The notes beneath the pieces are model-generated. The model was not told where the DNA came from and ran no database searches. It saw nothing but the letters and a program-made list of their open reading frames with translations. DNA of 57,452 nt, taken from NCBI GenBank assembly GCA_963796225.1, contig CAWCLK010000032.1, positions 1 to 57,452 of the forward strand, read 5' to 3'. Both the position numbers and the translations under genes were made by a program. Source of the stretch: CAWCLK01 sp963796225. Lineage in GTDB: Bacteria > Actinomycetota > Nitriliruptoria > Nitriliruptorales > Nitriliruptoraceae. Shown one piece after another: positions 18,002 through 27,254 of the stretch. The stretch's first letter is position 1, and each line of letters starts with the position of its first letter.

Positions 18002-19359
18002 GCCACCCCCGGGGCGGCACCGTTGGGCGCGAACCCGCCGGCCTGGCCCATGCTGGAGGCCGTCGAGACCTCGAGCAGGTCACGCAGGTCGTGGCCGGCC
18101 TCCTCGAGCGGGCGGCGCATGCGGGCGGGCAGGTTGCCGGTCCACGTCAGCTCGCTGTCGACCGTCGGGCGGTGGAAGACCGTGGTGATGGTGAAGGCGG
18201 GGCCCTCGGCGGAGGCCTGCAGGTCCTCGACGGCCACGACCTCCTCGACACGCGGGACGCCGTCGTGGCGCGAGCAGTGCACGACCACGTCGACCGCCTC
18301 GGTCACCAGCGAGTTCAGCGCGGCCATGGGCAGCTCGGACCGGGTGTCGGCGAGCTGGCAGATGAACCGCAGCCGCGACAGCGCCTGGCGGGCCGACCCG
18401 GCGTGGATGGTCGTGTAGCCCTTCACGCCCGACGACAGGGTGAGCAGCAGCGGCAGGGCCTCCTGGTCCCGGACCTCGCCGACGATGGCCACGTCCGGGG
18501 CCATGCGCAGGAACCCCGACACCAGCCGCCGCAGGTCCACGGCGGGACGGTCGGGGCGCGCGGCGCGGGTCTGCATCGACGCGACGTTGGGCAGCGGCAC
18601 GTCGACCTCGAACACCTCCTCGGCGGTGACCACGCGCAGCGTCGGGTCGAGCTCGGCGGCGCAGCAGGACAGCAGCGTCGTCTTGCCGGACCCGGGCGGG
18701 CCCGCGAAGACCACGGACTGGCGGCCCTGCACACAGGCCCGCAGGAACCGGGCGACCTGCGCGGTCAGCATCCCGCGGTCGACGAGCTGGTCCAGCGACC
18801 GGAACGCGACGCCCGTGAACTTGCGGATGTTGACGATCAGGTGGCTGCCCCGGCCCACGTCGCGGTGGACGATGTGCAGCCGCGCCCCGGAATCCAGCTG
18901 GGCGTCCTGCAGGCCCTCGGAGGGGTCGAGCTTGCGGTGCGAGGACGACGCGTCGTCGAGGATCTTGGTCAGGGTGCGCATGACGTGGTCGTCGTCGTGG
19001 AACGCCTCGTCGTGGTAGCCGGACACGCCCCGATGGCGCTTGACGAAGATCTGGTCCGGGGCGTTGATCATGATCTCCCAGACGTCGTCGTCGTCCAGGA
19101 GCGGTTCCAGCGGCCCGTACCGGGTGAGGTTGCGGAAGGCGCGGTCGACGACCAGCTCGGGGGAGGAGAGGTCGAAGGGGCGGTGGCCGTGCTTGTAGTC
19201 GAGGCTCCACTGGGCGACCTCGGACTCGATCAGTGCCCGCAGCTGCGACGGGGCGGCCGCGTCGTCGAGGTCGAGCATCTCCTGCTTGGCGCGTTCGAGC
19301 ACCCGCCGTTCGATCTCGGCGAGCGGCGAGGTGGTGGCGTGGTCGGTGGTCGGGTTCAC
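17998..19359 (-). CDS. tadA: TadA/CpaF secretion ATPase
   Basis: 453-aa hexameric ATPase that powers Flp pilus assembly. Walker A is GPPGSGKTTLLS near residue 220; the Walker B/Asp-box region reads MAPDVAIVGEVRDQEALPLL; the His box is GYTTIHAGSARQALSRL. The N-terminal domain RYGPLEPLLDDDDVWEIMIN is the CpaF hallmark. Stop overlaps tadB, start overlaps tadZ. Confidence 0.95.
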   Translation of the reverse strand: MNPTTDHATTSPLAEIERRVLERAKQEMLDLDDAAAPSQLRALIESEVAQWSLDYKHGHRPFDLSSPELVVDRAFRNLTRYGPLEPLLDDDDVWEIMINAPDQIFVKRHRGVSGYHDEAFHDDDHVMRTLTKILDDASSSHRKLDPSEGLQDAQLDSGARLHIVHRDVGRGSHLIVNIRKFTGVAFRSLDQLVDRGMLTAQVARFLRACVQGRQSVVFAGPPGSGKTTLLSCCAAELDPTLRVVTAEEVFEVDVPLPNVASMQTRAARPDRPAVDLRRLVSGFLRMAPDVAIVGEVRDQEALPLLLTLSSGVKGYTTIHAGSARQALSRLRFICQLADTRSELPMAALNSLVTEAVDVVVHCSRHDGVPRVEEVVAVEDLQASAEGPAFTITTVFHRPTVDSELTWTGNLPARMRRPLEEAGHDLRDLLEVSTASSMGQAGGFAPNGAAPGVA

Positions 19360-20654
19360 GTGGTGCGCTCGCGGGACGAGGTGAACATGGACAGGGAGCC
19401 GGGGGCGACGCGTTGCGGGGTGGCGCCGGTGGCGCCGGGCAGGCCACCGACCCGGTCGAGCACGTGGGTCACCGCCCCGACGAGCAGGTCGGGCAACGGC
19501 TTGGGCATCGCGACCCCGTCGCGCAGGGCGGTGTCGACCTTGCGGCGTGGCAGGAACACCGGCGAGGGCAGGGCGTTGCCGCCCGCCCCGAGCGCCGTGT
19601 GGGCCAGGGCGCCGAGGGCGGAGGACAGCTCGGCGCGTTCGCGTGGGCTGCGGGGCGCCTGGTTGAGCACGGGCACGATGCGGCGGCCCGGCACGCCGAA
19701 GGCCAGCAGCTCGAGGATGGTGCGCACGAGCGCGTGCAGGCCCTTCATGCTGGGCTCGCCGACCGCCACCACGGCGGTGGCGCGGCTGGCGGTGGCACGC
19801 GCGAGCAGGTGGCGGTCCTCGACGTCGAGCGAGCCGGTCTCGTCCTCGCCCTCGAGGTCGGACTCGATGTCGGCCACGACGACGTCGAAGGTCCGCTGCA
19901 GCGAGTCCAGCGTCGCCTCGAAGGCCTGCGGGCGGACGGTCACCCAGTGGCGGGGGCGACGCAGGCCGAGCAGCAGCCGGTAGCCACGCTCGACCACCTC
20001 GAAGGTCTGGTCGCGCACGTCGCGGGTCGCCGGCGTGCCGGCGCGGTGGGCCTCGGCGACCTCCTGGACGCTGGGGACGACCACCCGGGAGTCGTGCAGC
20101 ATGGCCTGGTCGGCGACCCGGCAGAAGTCCGCGAGCAGCACGCCACCGCGGTTCGCGGCCGCCAGCCCCTGGGCCAGCGCGATGGCGGCCACCGATGCGC
20201 CCGTGCCGCCGGGTCCGGTGACGGCGACGACCGCCCCGCGACGACCCGTGCCGGGGTCGGGGGCGTCGGGCTGGTCGCCGACCACCGCCGGTCCGACCAT
20301 CCGCGCGTGGGCCGCGAGCGTCTCGAGCAGGGCGTCGCGGTCGAAGTCGGCGGCGAGCACCGCGGCGGCGCCGAGGTCACGCCAAGGGCGGCTGGTGGCG
20401 TCGTCGACGACCACGGCGGCCACGCCGGCGTCACGGAGGTCGGCGAGCAGGTCGCGGTCGACGCCGGGGGAGGCCCCGTCGAGCAGCGCCGCGGAGAACG
20501 GGCGGCCGGAGGTGAGCCGGGCGCGCAGCTCCTGCACGGAGATGCACCGCACGAACTCGGCCGGGATCGACGCCGCGGTGGCCCACCGTCCGACCCGGGC
20601 GAACCAGTCGGCCCGGGCGCGCGCCAGGCCGAGCAGGACGTAGCGTTCGCGCAT
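19356..20654 (-). CDS. tadZ: CpaE/TadZ-like P-loop localisation protein
   Basis: 432 aa from ATG 20654. An N-terminal receiver-like domain (residues about 1-130) precedes a MinD/ParA-type ATPase domain. The nucleotide-binding loop is VTGPGGTGASVAAIALAQGL, a deviant Walker A, as in many TadZ proteins where ATPase activity is weak. It is expected to place the Tad machine at a cell pole or site. The start shares bases with the upstream stop (TGATG). Confidence 0.82.
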   Translation of the reverse strand: MRERYVLLGLARARADWFARVGRWATAASIPAEFVRCISVQELRARLTSGRPFSAALLDGASPGVDRDLLADLRDAGVAAVVVDDATSRPWRDLGAAAVLAADFDRDALLETLAAHARMVGPAVVGDQPDAPDPGTGRRGAVVAVTGPGGTGASVAAIALAQGLAAANRGGVLLADFCRVADQAMLHDSRVVVPSVQEVAEAHRAGTPATRDVRDQTFEVVERGYRLLLGLRRPRHWVTVRPQAFEATLDSLQRTFDVVVADIESDLEGEDETGSLDVEDRHLLARATASRATAVVAVGEPSMKGLHALVRTILELLAFGVPGRRIVPVLNQAPRSPRERAELSSALGALAHTALGAGGNALPSPVFLPRRKVDTALRDGVAMPKPLPDLLVGAVTHVLDRVGGLPGATGATPQRVAPGSLSMFTSSRERTT

Positions 20655-21373
20655 CACCGCCCCCGCACGTCGGGGCGGAACGGCGGGGGCGTGTCGCCGT
20701 CGGCGTCCGGGTCGCTGCGGACCACGAAGACCTGCGCGGCGTCGAGGGCGTTGGCGACGGCCAGCACCGTGTCCGGGTCGTCGACCGCGATGGTGATCGT
20801 GGCCCCGCCGTCGCCCCCGGCCGTGGCCGGGTTGGCCAGCAGCTGCACGTCCCGCGCGACGTAGACGGTGGTGTCGCTGTAGGTGGCGACGATGTCGATG
20901 CGGTCGCCGGCCGCGAGGTCGCCGCGGAAGGCCACGCGGGTCGCGGGCAGGGAGAAGGTGAAGGTGGTGGCGCCGTCGGGAGCTTCGACGGCCAGCACCG
21001 TGGTCCACTGCAGCAGGTCGCCGTCCCGGACCGGGCCGAGCGCGACCCGGCCGGTGACCCGGTCCAGGGCGTCGGCGGGCACCAGGCGGTCGCGCTGCGC
21101 CTCGGGCACGTCGATGGCGACGGTGTCGAGCGACCCGCCGTCGAGCACGTCGCCCGGGGCGATCTCGGTCGCGGCCACCAGCCACTCGGTCGACGGGGCG
21201 GCGGTGGCGTTGAGGTAGGCGGCGAAGACGCCGACCGCGGCAGCGGTCACCAGGAACGCACCGGCCACCGCGCGCCCGCCGGGCAGGGACCGGCGGCGAC
21301 GGACGGTCCGGCTGGGCGCGGAGCCGTTTCCGGCCACGTCCGCAGGAGCCGTGGTCGTGCCCAGGTCAGCCAT
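20654..21373 (-). CDS. cpaB: CpaB-like SAF-domain protein of the Tad pilus
   Basis: 239-aa membrane-anchored protein: cytoplasmic Arg-rich start, one helix (AGAFLVTAAAVGVFAAYLNA), then a SAF/RcpC-like domain (TEWLVAATEIAPGDVLDGGS ... GRVALGPVRDGDLLQWTTV). GAGGGGG precedes the ATG. In Gram-positive Tad loci CpaB sits outside the membrane and may guide the pilus through the wall. First gene of the core tad run, 132 nt after the preceding gene, where a promoter is likely. Confidence 0.83.
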   Translation of the reverse strand: MADLGTTTAPADVAGNGSAPSRTVRRRRSLPGGRAVAGAFLVTAAAVGVFAAYLNATAAPSTEWLVAATEIAPGDVLDGGSLDTVAIDVPEAQRDRLVPADALDRVTGRVALGPVRDGDLLQWTTVLAVEAPDGATTFTFSLPATRVAFRGDLAAGDRIDIVATYSDTTVYVARDVQLLANPATAGGDGGATITIAVDDPDTVLAVANALDAAQVFVVRSDPDADGDTPPPFRPDVRGR

Positions 21374-21505
21374 GGATCGTCCCCCTCACGAGACAAGGTC
21401 TGCGTCCCGTCCCCCGAACCCTTGGCCCCCCGGCGACGTTCGCCGCGCACCGTAGCCACCGTCGTTCGGACGGTCCGAGTCTGAAACGAGCGAGGACGCC
21501 GATGG

Positions 21506-22075
21506 TCACGCCCGGCCCGACAGCTCGAGCGCGACGACCTCGATCGCCCTGTCGGCGACGTAGGTCGGCAGGCGCGAGCCGTCGAGCGCCATGGTCAGGA
21601 CGTCCTCGCCGACCGCCAGCAGGCGGCCACGCAACAGGTCACCTCCGCCGGTCACCGCGACGGCGATGGCGGGGCGGTCGGCCGCCCATCGGGCGCAGCG
21701 TTCGAGCAGCAGCAGGTCCTGGGCGTGCTCGCGTTCGCCCTGGGCGACCGGCACACGCCCGTCCGGGTCGGGGCGGGCCACCGCGACCCGGTCGAGGCGG
21801 ACGAGGACCTGCTGTCCGGCCCGGGTGGCGAGCACCAGGTGATCGACGGCCACACCGACCAGGCTGCCGCGTTCGGTGCGCCCCGAGGTGGTGGTCACGC
21901 CGACGCCGGCCTGTCGCTCGGCCAGGTCGCGCAGCGTCCCGACGAGGGTGGCCAGCTCGGTCGCGCGGGCGGTGAGGTCACGCTGTCCCGCGCGTTGCGC
22001 GATGGCGTCGGCCACGCGCGCGTCATCGGTCAGCCCGACCAGCGGGTCCTGCCCCGGCTGCCACGCCCCGCTCAT
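21506..22075 (-). CDS. conserved hypothetical protein, tad-associated
   Basis: 189 aa from ATG 22075, overlapping the LysM gene's stop (ATGA). The N-terminal half is helical (VADAIAQRAGQRDLTARATE). The second half has repeated short strands (RGSLVGVAVDHLVLATRAG, LLRGRLLAVGEDVLTMAL), reminiscent of an Sm/PRC-barrel-like beta fold. No membrane segment. I do not recognise the family. Position between the LysM protein and cpaB suggests a role in wall or pilus placement. Confidence 0.6.
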   Translation of the reverse strand: MSGAWQPGQDPLVGLTDDARVADAIAQRAGQRDLTARATELATLVGTLRDLAERQAGVGVTTTSGRTERGSLVGVAVDHLVLATRAGQQVLVRLDRVAVARPDPDGRVPVAQGEREHAQDLLLLERCARWAADRPAIAVAVTGGGDLLRGRLLAVGEDVLTMALDGSRLPTYVADRAIEVVALELSGRA

Positions 22076-22935
22076 GCCGGGCCGCCGTCGGCGTCGAGGT
22101 CGGGCAGCACGAACCGCTGGCCCGGCAGCACCAGGTCGGGGTCCTCCGGGTCGACCAGCCGGCCCCGGTTGGCCTCGACCAGCCGGGTCCAGTACGTGGC
22201 GACCTCGGCATCGCCGACGGGGTGGCCGTGGTGGTCGCGCAGGTGGCGTTCGGCGATGGCCCAGAGGTGGTCGCCCTCGACGACGGTCACCAGGTCCACC
22301 TCGTCGGCCTGTCTGCCCGCGGGGCCGGCGTGGGCCGGTCGGGGCGCCGGGTCGGGGTCGGAAGGGGCGGAGGTCGCGGGCAGGGGGCGCATGCCCGGCG
22401 GGGCGGGGGCCGCCGACGACGCCTCCTGCTCGAGGGGTGTCATCGTCGGGGAGGGTGCGGGGTCGACGGCCGGGGCGAGGGGACGCATCGCCGGTCCGTC
22501 CTCGATCGACTGGCCCGCGGCGGCCGCGAGCGTCGGGCCGCCATCGGCGCGGGGCGGGACCACGCCGGTCGAGGACATCGCCACCGTGGTCGCCAGCCCC
22601 ACGCCCAGCGAGGTCTGCAGCACGCGGCGCACCACCGGCAGGCTCAGCGCGTCCGCGAGCCGCACGAGCCGCGTCCACCGGGCGACGCGTGCCACCGCCC
22701 CGACGGTCGTGACGCCCACCAGGTACCAGGCCATGGCCAGCACCATCAGGCGCAGCACCGCGACGGTGGCGACGATCGCGTCCCGGTCGGCGGCCCAGTC
22801 GGACCACGCCCCGGGATGGGTGAGCGGCGGGGCGGCCAGCTGCCCGCCGCCCATGGCGCTGAAGGCCACGATCGCGACGACCAGGGACACGAGCCAGGCC
22901 ACCAGCGGCGCTGCCGCGCCGGTGCGCTCTCCCAC
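22072..22935 (-). CDS. membrane protein with C-terminal LysM domain
   Basis: 287 aa from GTG 22935. Three hydrophobic stretches (LVAWLVSLVVAIVAFSAMGG; LRLMVLAMAWYLVGVTTVGA; VLQTSLGVGLATTVAMSS) precede a Pro/Ala-rich extracellular linker and a C-terminal LysM-type domain (VTVVEGDHLWAIAERHL ... LVLPGQRFVLP). LysM binds peptidoglycan sugars, so this may tether the Tad apparatus to the wall. TAGCAT on the minus strand near 22990 is a plausible -10 site. Divergent from the kinase gene. Confidence 0.78.
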   Translation of the reverse strand: MGERTGAAAPLVAWLVSLVVAIVAFSAMGGGQLAAPPLTHPGAWSDWAADRDAIVATVAVLRLMVLAMAWYLVGVTTVGAVARVARWTRLVRLADALSLPVVRRVLQTSLGVGLATTVAMSSTGVVPPRADGGPTLAAAAGQSIEDGPAMRPLAPAVDPAPSPTMTPLEQEASSAAPAPPGMRPLPATSAPSDPDPAPRPAHAGPAGRQADEVDLVTVVEGDHLWAIAERHLRDHHGHPVGDAEVATYWTRLVEANRGRLVDPEDPDLVLPGQRFVLPDLDADGGPA

Positions 22936-23118
22936 CTCGTCCCCCCGTGTCGTCGACGATTGCGCATGGTGATGCATCGAAGTGCACGACATGCTACCGA
23001 AGGAGCGAAACCGTCGGCCAGTCGGGTGTGGACGGTGCGCGCCTCCCGGACCCCGTCGCGCGTCGCGTAGGCTGCCGCGCGGCCGGTGGGGGCCGCCCCG
23101 GCGGGGTTCGAGGTGGGC

Positions 23119-24729
23119 ATGGCGGACGACGACGAGGTGCTGGGCGAGGTCGTCCTGCTCGAGGTCGTCGGCCGGGGCACCGACAGCGTCGTGCACCGTG
23201 GGCGCCAGCGGGACCGTTCGGGGCGCATCGTCGCGGTCAAGCGGCTGCGCACGGACCCGGACGCAGACGTCCTCCCGGACGCGCTGGCACGGCTGCGCCG
23301 TGAGGCCCACCTGCTCGCCGGCCTGGCCCACCCCGCCATCGTGCCGCTGCTCGACGTCCTCGAGGACCCGGCCGGGGGCGGCGTCGCGCTCGTGCTGCCC
23401 TGGGCCCCGGGCGGGTCGCTCGAGGACGTGCTCGCACGGGACGGGGCGCTGTCGTGGCCGCGCGTGGCCGACGTCGGGGCGCGACTGGCCTCGGCCCTGG
23501 CCAGTGCCCACGCGGCGGGCGTGCTGCACCGGGACGTGAAGCCCGCCAACGTGCTGCTCGGCGCCGAGGACGAACCGCGGCTGGCCGACTTCGGCACCGC
23601 GGAACTCCGGGCGGCGGGAGGTGGCCACGTCGTCGGCACCGCCGAGTACCTCGACCCCGCGGTCGCCGTCGACGGCCAGCCGTACTCGGCGCGCAGCGAC
23701 GCCTACGCCCTCGGCGTCCTGCTGTACCGCGCACTCGCCGGCCAGCTGCCCGTCGCCGCCGGCAGCCCGCAGGCCACGGTCGCCGCCGCGGCGCGGGGCG
23801 TCCAGGCCCCGCTCGCCGACCTCGCGCCCGACGCCCCGCCCGCGCTGGTCGAGGCGATCGAGCGCGCCATGGCGCGGGATCCCGACGACCGGTTCGCCTC
23901 CCTGCAGCAGCTGCAGGTCGTGCTCGAGGCGCTGGTCACCGAGCACGAGGCCGACCAGTGGGACCGCCTCGGCCACCAGCTCTCCCCGAGCGGGGCGCCC
24001 GCGGCCGACCGCCCCGACCGCCCCGACGCCCCCGCCCCGCCGGCGACCCCCGCCCCGGAGCGCCCCGCCCCGGAGCGCCCCGCGCGGGAGCCCGGCAGCG
24101 CGGACCCCGCCCCGCCGCCCGCACGCCCCGATGGCGACAGCGGCACGCGCCTGTTCGGGCCGCGTCCACCCGCCCCTGCCGCCGAGGCCGACACGGGGGG
24201 CGGCGCGCGCCGATGGGCGGTCCCCCTCGTGCTCGTCGCGCTGCTGGTGCCGGTGGCGGTGCTCGGATGGCTGCTGCTGCGCACCGACGACGCCCCAGAG
24301 CCGGCCGCCAGCCCATCCGCCGCCGCCCCGACACCCCATGCCGCCCCGCCCCGCTGCGACGACGCCGCCCCGCCGGGCGACGGCGACGTCGTCGAGGCCG
24401 ACGTCGACGGGCGCGGCTGCGCCCTGGCCCTGCTCGTGGGGGAGGAGGACGTCGACGGCCAGCCTGCGTTGGTCCTCACCGTGCCGTCCGAGGCCGGTGA
24501 GCTGGCGGGGCGGTACGCCGTCGGCGTGCCCGGGGACCGCCTGCTGGCCGGCGACTGGGACTGCGACGGCAGCGAGACCCCGGCCGTCGTGCGCGACGAC
24601 GGCACCACCTACCTCTTCGACGGGTACGGGGCGCTGGACCCCGTGCCGGGCCCGACCCTGCCGCACGGCGCCGAGCCAGCGGTCGTCACCGACGCCGGCG
24701 GCTGCGACCTCCTCGTCGAGGCGAGCTGA
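23119..24729 (+). CDS. transmembrane Ser/Thr protein kinase with extracellular sensor tail
   Basis: 536-aa Hanks-type kinase from ATG 23119. Catalytic lysine in IVAVKRLR, catalytic loop HRDVKPANVLL, metal-binding DFGTAE, then GTAEYLDPA as activation segment. Residues about 285-360 are a Pro/Ala/Arg linker. One membrane helix lies near 365-385 (WAVPLVLVALLVPVAVLGWL). The outside part has a short beta repeat, LLAGDWDCDGSETPAVVRDD, like FG-GAP/VCBS blades. Next to the LysM-Tad operon but on the other strand; a wall-sensing role is plausible. Confidence 0.92.
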   Translation: MADDDEVLGEVVLLEVVGRGTDSVVHRGRQRDRSGRIVAVKRLRTDPDADVLPDALARLRREAHLLAGLAHPAIVPLLDVLEDPAGGGVALVLPWAPGGSLEDVLARDGALSWPRVADVGARLASALASAHAAGVLHRDVKPANVLLGAEDEPRLADFGTAELRAAGGGHVVGTAEYLDPAVAVDGQPYSARSDAYALGVLLYRALAGQLPVAAGSPQATVAAAARGVQAPLADLAPDAPPALVEAIERAMARDPDDRFASLQQLQVVLEALVTEHEADQWDRLGHQLSPSGAPAADRPDRPDAPAPPATPAPERPAPERPAREPGSADPAPPPARPDGDSGTRLFGPRPPAPAAEADTGGGARRWAVPLVLVALLVPVAVLGWLLLRTDDAPEPAASPSAAAPTPHAAPPRCDDAAPPGDGDVVEADVDGRGCALALLVGEEDVDGQPALVLTVPSEAGELAGRYAVGVPGDRLLAGDWDCDGSETPAVVRDDGTTYLFDGYGALDPVPGPTLPHGAEPAVVTDAGGCDLLVEAS

Positions 24730-24817
24730 CCCGCCCCGCGCCCCGCCGCGTCCCACCGGCCCCGCCGTGTCCCACCCGCCCCGCGCCCCACTCTGCCTGA
24801 CCGCCGCCCCGCAGGAT

Positions 24818-24933
24818 GCTGCGGAGGTTTCGATCGCCTCGTGAGCGAAAGGTCCGCACCACGCGATGGCCGCGCCCCGCCGCCCGACGAGCTGCGGAGG
24901 TTTCGGTCATCCAGTGAGCGGAAGCTCCGCAGC
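24818..24933. repeat. tandem pair of palindromes, type A
   Basis: Within the 302-nt gap between the kinase and CWB2-GH18 genes. Copy 1 (24820-24858) pairs TGCGGA / TCCGCA plus TTTCG / CGAAA. Copy 2 (24891-24933) pairs GCTGCGGAG / CTCCGCAGC plus an inner 5-bp stem. Both share GGAGGTTTCG.TC and GTGAGCG.AA and a 13-nt loop; centres are 73 nt apart. The rest of the gap is C-rich with degenerate CCGCCCCGC-type repeats and no gene. Confidence 0.78.
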
Positions 24934-25031
24934 AACGGCGGCGGGGTCGGCGAGGTCGCGGCGGGGGCGGCGAGGTCGCCCCGCGGGGTTACCGTCGCGG
25001 CGTCGGGGTCGAGCGGGAAGCGGGGACCGGC

Positions 25032-27224
25032 ATGGTGCGACGGTGGACGGGGCTGGTCGGGGCGCTGGTGACGGTCGGGGCGCTGCTGGTGCCGCTGCCC
25101 GCGGCATCGCAGGACGCCGTGACCTCGACGGCGCTGGTGCTCGGCGGACCGGTGGCGGTCCCGGCGACCGTGGCCGGGGGGCTGGCGCCGTGCGTCGACA
25201 CGGTCCGCCGCGTGGCCGGACCCGACCGCTTCGCCACCGCTGTCGCGCTGGCCCGCCGCGGGCCTGACGGTGGGCCGGTGTACCTGGCCTCGGGGCGCTC
25301 CTTCGCGGACGGACTCGCAGCCGGCCCGGTGGTGGCGGCGGCGGGCGGGGCGCTGCTGCTGACCGAGCCGGACGAGCTGCCCGACGCCACCCGCGACGAG
25401 CTGGTGCGGCGGGGCGCGACCGACGTCGTGGTCCTGGGGGGCCCGGTCGCGGTCTCCACCGACGTGGTGATGGAGGTCGAGGCGCTGGGAGCCGCCGTCC
25501 GGCGGGTCGGCGGCGCCGACCGATACGCCACGGCCGCACGGCTGGCCGGCTTCTTCCCTGCCGGCGTCGACCGTGTGGTGGTCGCCACGGGGCGCACCTT
25601 CGCCGACGCGCTGGCGATCGGCCCGGTCGCCGCCCGGGACGGGGCGCCGGTCCTGCTGGTCGAGCCCGACCGGGTCCCCGACGTGGTGGCCCGCCAGCTC
25701 CAGCGGCTGGCGCCCCGCGAGGTGGTCGTGGTTGGCGGGACCACCGCCGTCTCCAGCGACGTGGCCACGCGGCTGCGCGAGCTGACCGGCGTCGTGCCCC
25801 GCCGCGTCGCCGGCGCCGACCGCTACGCCACGGCCACCGCGATCGCCCGGACGTTCGTGCCGGACCCGGCCGGGACCGTCGCGGTCACGACAGGGCGCGA
25901 GTTCGCCGACGCGCTGGCCGCGGGCCCGGTGCTGGGCGGGGCGCTGCTGCTGGCCGACCGCGACCTGGCGGTCGACACCGCCGACGAGGTCGTGCGCCAG
26001 ACCGGCAGCGACTGCGAGGTCGTCACCGCGCGCCCCGACCCGGTCGAGGGACTGACCCTCGGGCCGTCGTCGACCGGTGGTTCCACCCTGCGTGTCGAGG
26101 TGGGGGACGGCGCCGCCGTGCTCACCACGCCCACCGACACCGGGGCGCTGCTGCGCGCCCCGGGCACCGGCGACCAGCAGGTGCGCCTGGCTTACCCCAC
26201 GCCGCTCGGCGGGGCGGCGGCGGTCACCTGGACCCAGACCCTGGCCGCCGACGCCGGCCAGCTCGTCGCCCGGCAGCCGTGGCGCGGCCGCCGGCCGTCC
26301 CCGCCGGACGACGTCGTGCTGGCGTGGCAGTACACGGGCGACTCCGCGCGCTACCGGCAGGAGGTGGCAGCCGCCCCGGGGCTGACCGTGACCGCCCCGT
26401 TCCGGTGGTACCTCGGCAGCGGCGGGGCGCTGGTCGGCCGGGCCGACCCGGCTTTCATCGCCGACATGCACGCCCGCGGGGTCGACGTGTGGCCCACGAT
26501 CCACACCTGCGGGGCCAGCTGCATCCACGACGCGCTGGCCGACCCGTCGCGGCGCACGGCCCTGGCCCGCACGATCGCCCAGGACGCGATGGCCGCCGGG
26601 GCCGACGGGATCCAGATCGACATCGAGGGCTTCCGCGACGCCGACGGCCCCGCGGTGACCTCCTTCGTGCAGCAGCTGTCCGGTCTGGTCCAGCCACGCG
26701 GTCTGGTGACCTCCTTCGACTTCACCGTGCTCACGGACACCTGGCACACGCCGCCGGAGGAGTTCGCGTTCTGGTCCACCGCCCCGGACCGTCGCGCCAT
26801 CAGCGAGGCTGTCGACTACGCGGTGCTGATGGCCTACGACCAGTTCAACCGGCACCGGCCACGGGGCCCAGTGGCCTCGCCCGGCTGGGTCGAGGAGGCC
26901 CTGCGCCACCAACTCCGTTACACGGACCCGGACCGGCTGCTGCTCGGCGTCCCGTTGTACGGGCGCATCTGGTCGGGCTCGACCCCGACCGCGGTCGGCA
27001 TCGGCACGATCGAGCAGGCGGTGCGCGACGGCGTGGTGACCCCCGACCCGCAGTTCGGGGTGGACCGCGTGACGCTGCCCGACGGTCGGGTGACGTGGGC
27101 GGAGACCGTGGGCGGCCTGCAGCACCGGGTCGACCTCGTCGACCGGTTCGGGCTGGCCGGGACCGGCAGCTGGCGCCTCGGGTTCGACGTGCCAGGGGTC
27201 TGGTCCGTGCTGGCCGGTGACTAG
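25032..27224 (+). CDS. secreted wall-binding GH18 glycosidase (three CWB2 repeats)
   Basis: 730-aa secreted protein with signal peptide (residues 1-26, LLVPLPAASQ). Three cell-wall-binding repeat 2 units carry the hallmarks VAGPDRFATA (about 60), VGGADRYATA (about 157) and VAGADRYATA (about 258). The C-terminal half (about 420-730) is a GH18 TIM barrel with the catalytic motif DGIQIDIEGF near 524-533 and VLMAYDQFN. Such YaaH-like enzymes cleave peptidoglycan or chitin-type N-acetylglucosamine linkages. The non-covalent anchor keeps the enzyme on the wall. Confidence 0.92.
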   Translation: MVRRWTGLVGALVTVGALLVPLPAASQDAVTSTALVLGGPVAVPATVAGGLAPCVDTVRRVAGPDRFATAVALARRGPDGGPVYLASGRSFADGLAAGPVVAAAGGALLLTEPDELPDATRDELVRRGATDVVVLGGPVAVSTDVVMEVEALGAAVRRVGGADRYATAARLAGFFPAGVDRVVVATGRTFADALAIGPVAARDGAPVLLVEPDRVPDVVARQLQRLAPREVVVVGGTTAVSSDVATRLRELTGVVPRRVAGADRYATATAIARTFVPDPAGTVAVTTGREFADALAAGPVLGGALLLADRDLAVDTADEVVRQTGSDCEVVTARPDPVEGLTLGPSSTGGSTLRVEVGDGAAVLTTPTDTGALLRAPGTGDQQVRLAYPTPLGGAAAVTWTQTLAADAGQLVARQPWRGRRPSPPDDVVLAWQYTGDSARYRQEVAAAPGLTVTAPFRWYLGSGGALVGRADPAFIADMHARGVDVWPTIHTCGASCIHDALADPSRRTALARTIAQDAMAAGADGIQIDIEGFRDADGPAVTSFVQQLSGLVQPRGLVTSFDFTVLTDTWHTPPEEFAFWSTAPDRRAISEAVDYAVLMAYDQFNRHRPRGPVASPGWVEEALRHQLRYTDPDRLLLGVPLYGRIWSGSTPTAVGIGTIEQAVRDGVVTPDPQFGVDRVTLPDGRVTWAETVGGLQHRVDLVDRFGLAGTGSWRLGFDVPGVWSVLAGD

Positions 27225-27254
27225 CGTCGGCCGGGCGCCGACCCTCGAGTGCCG

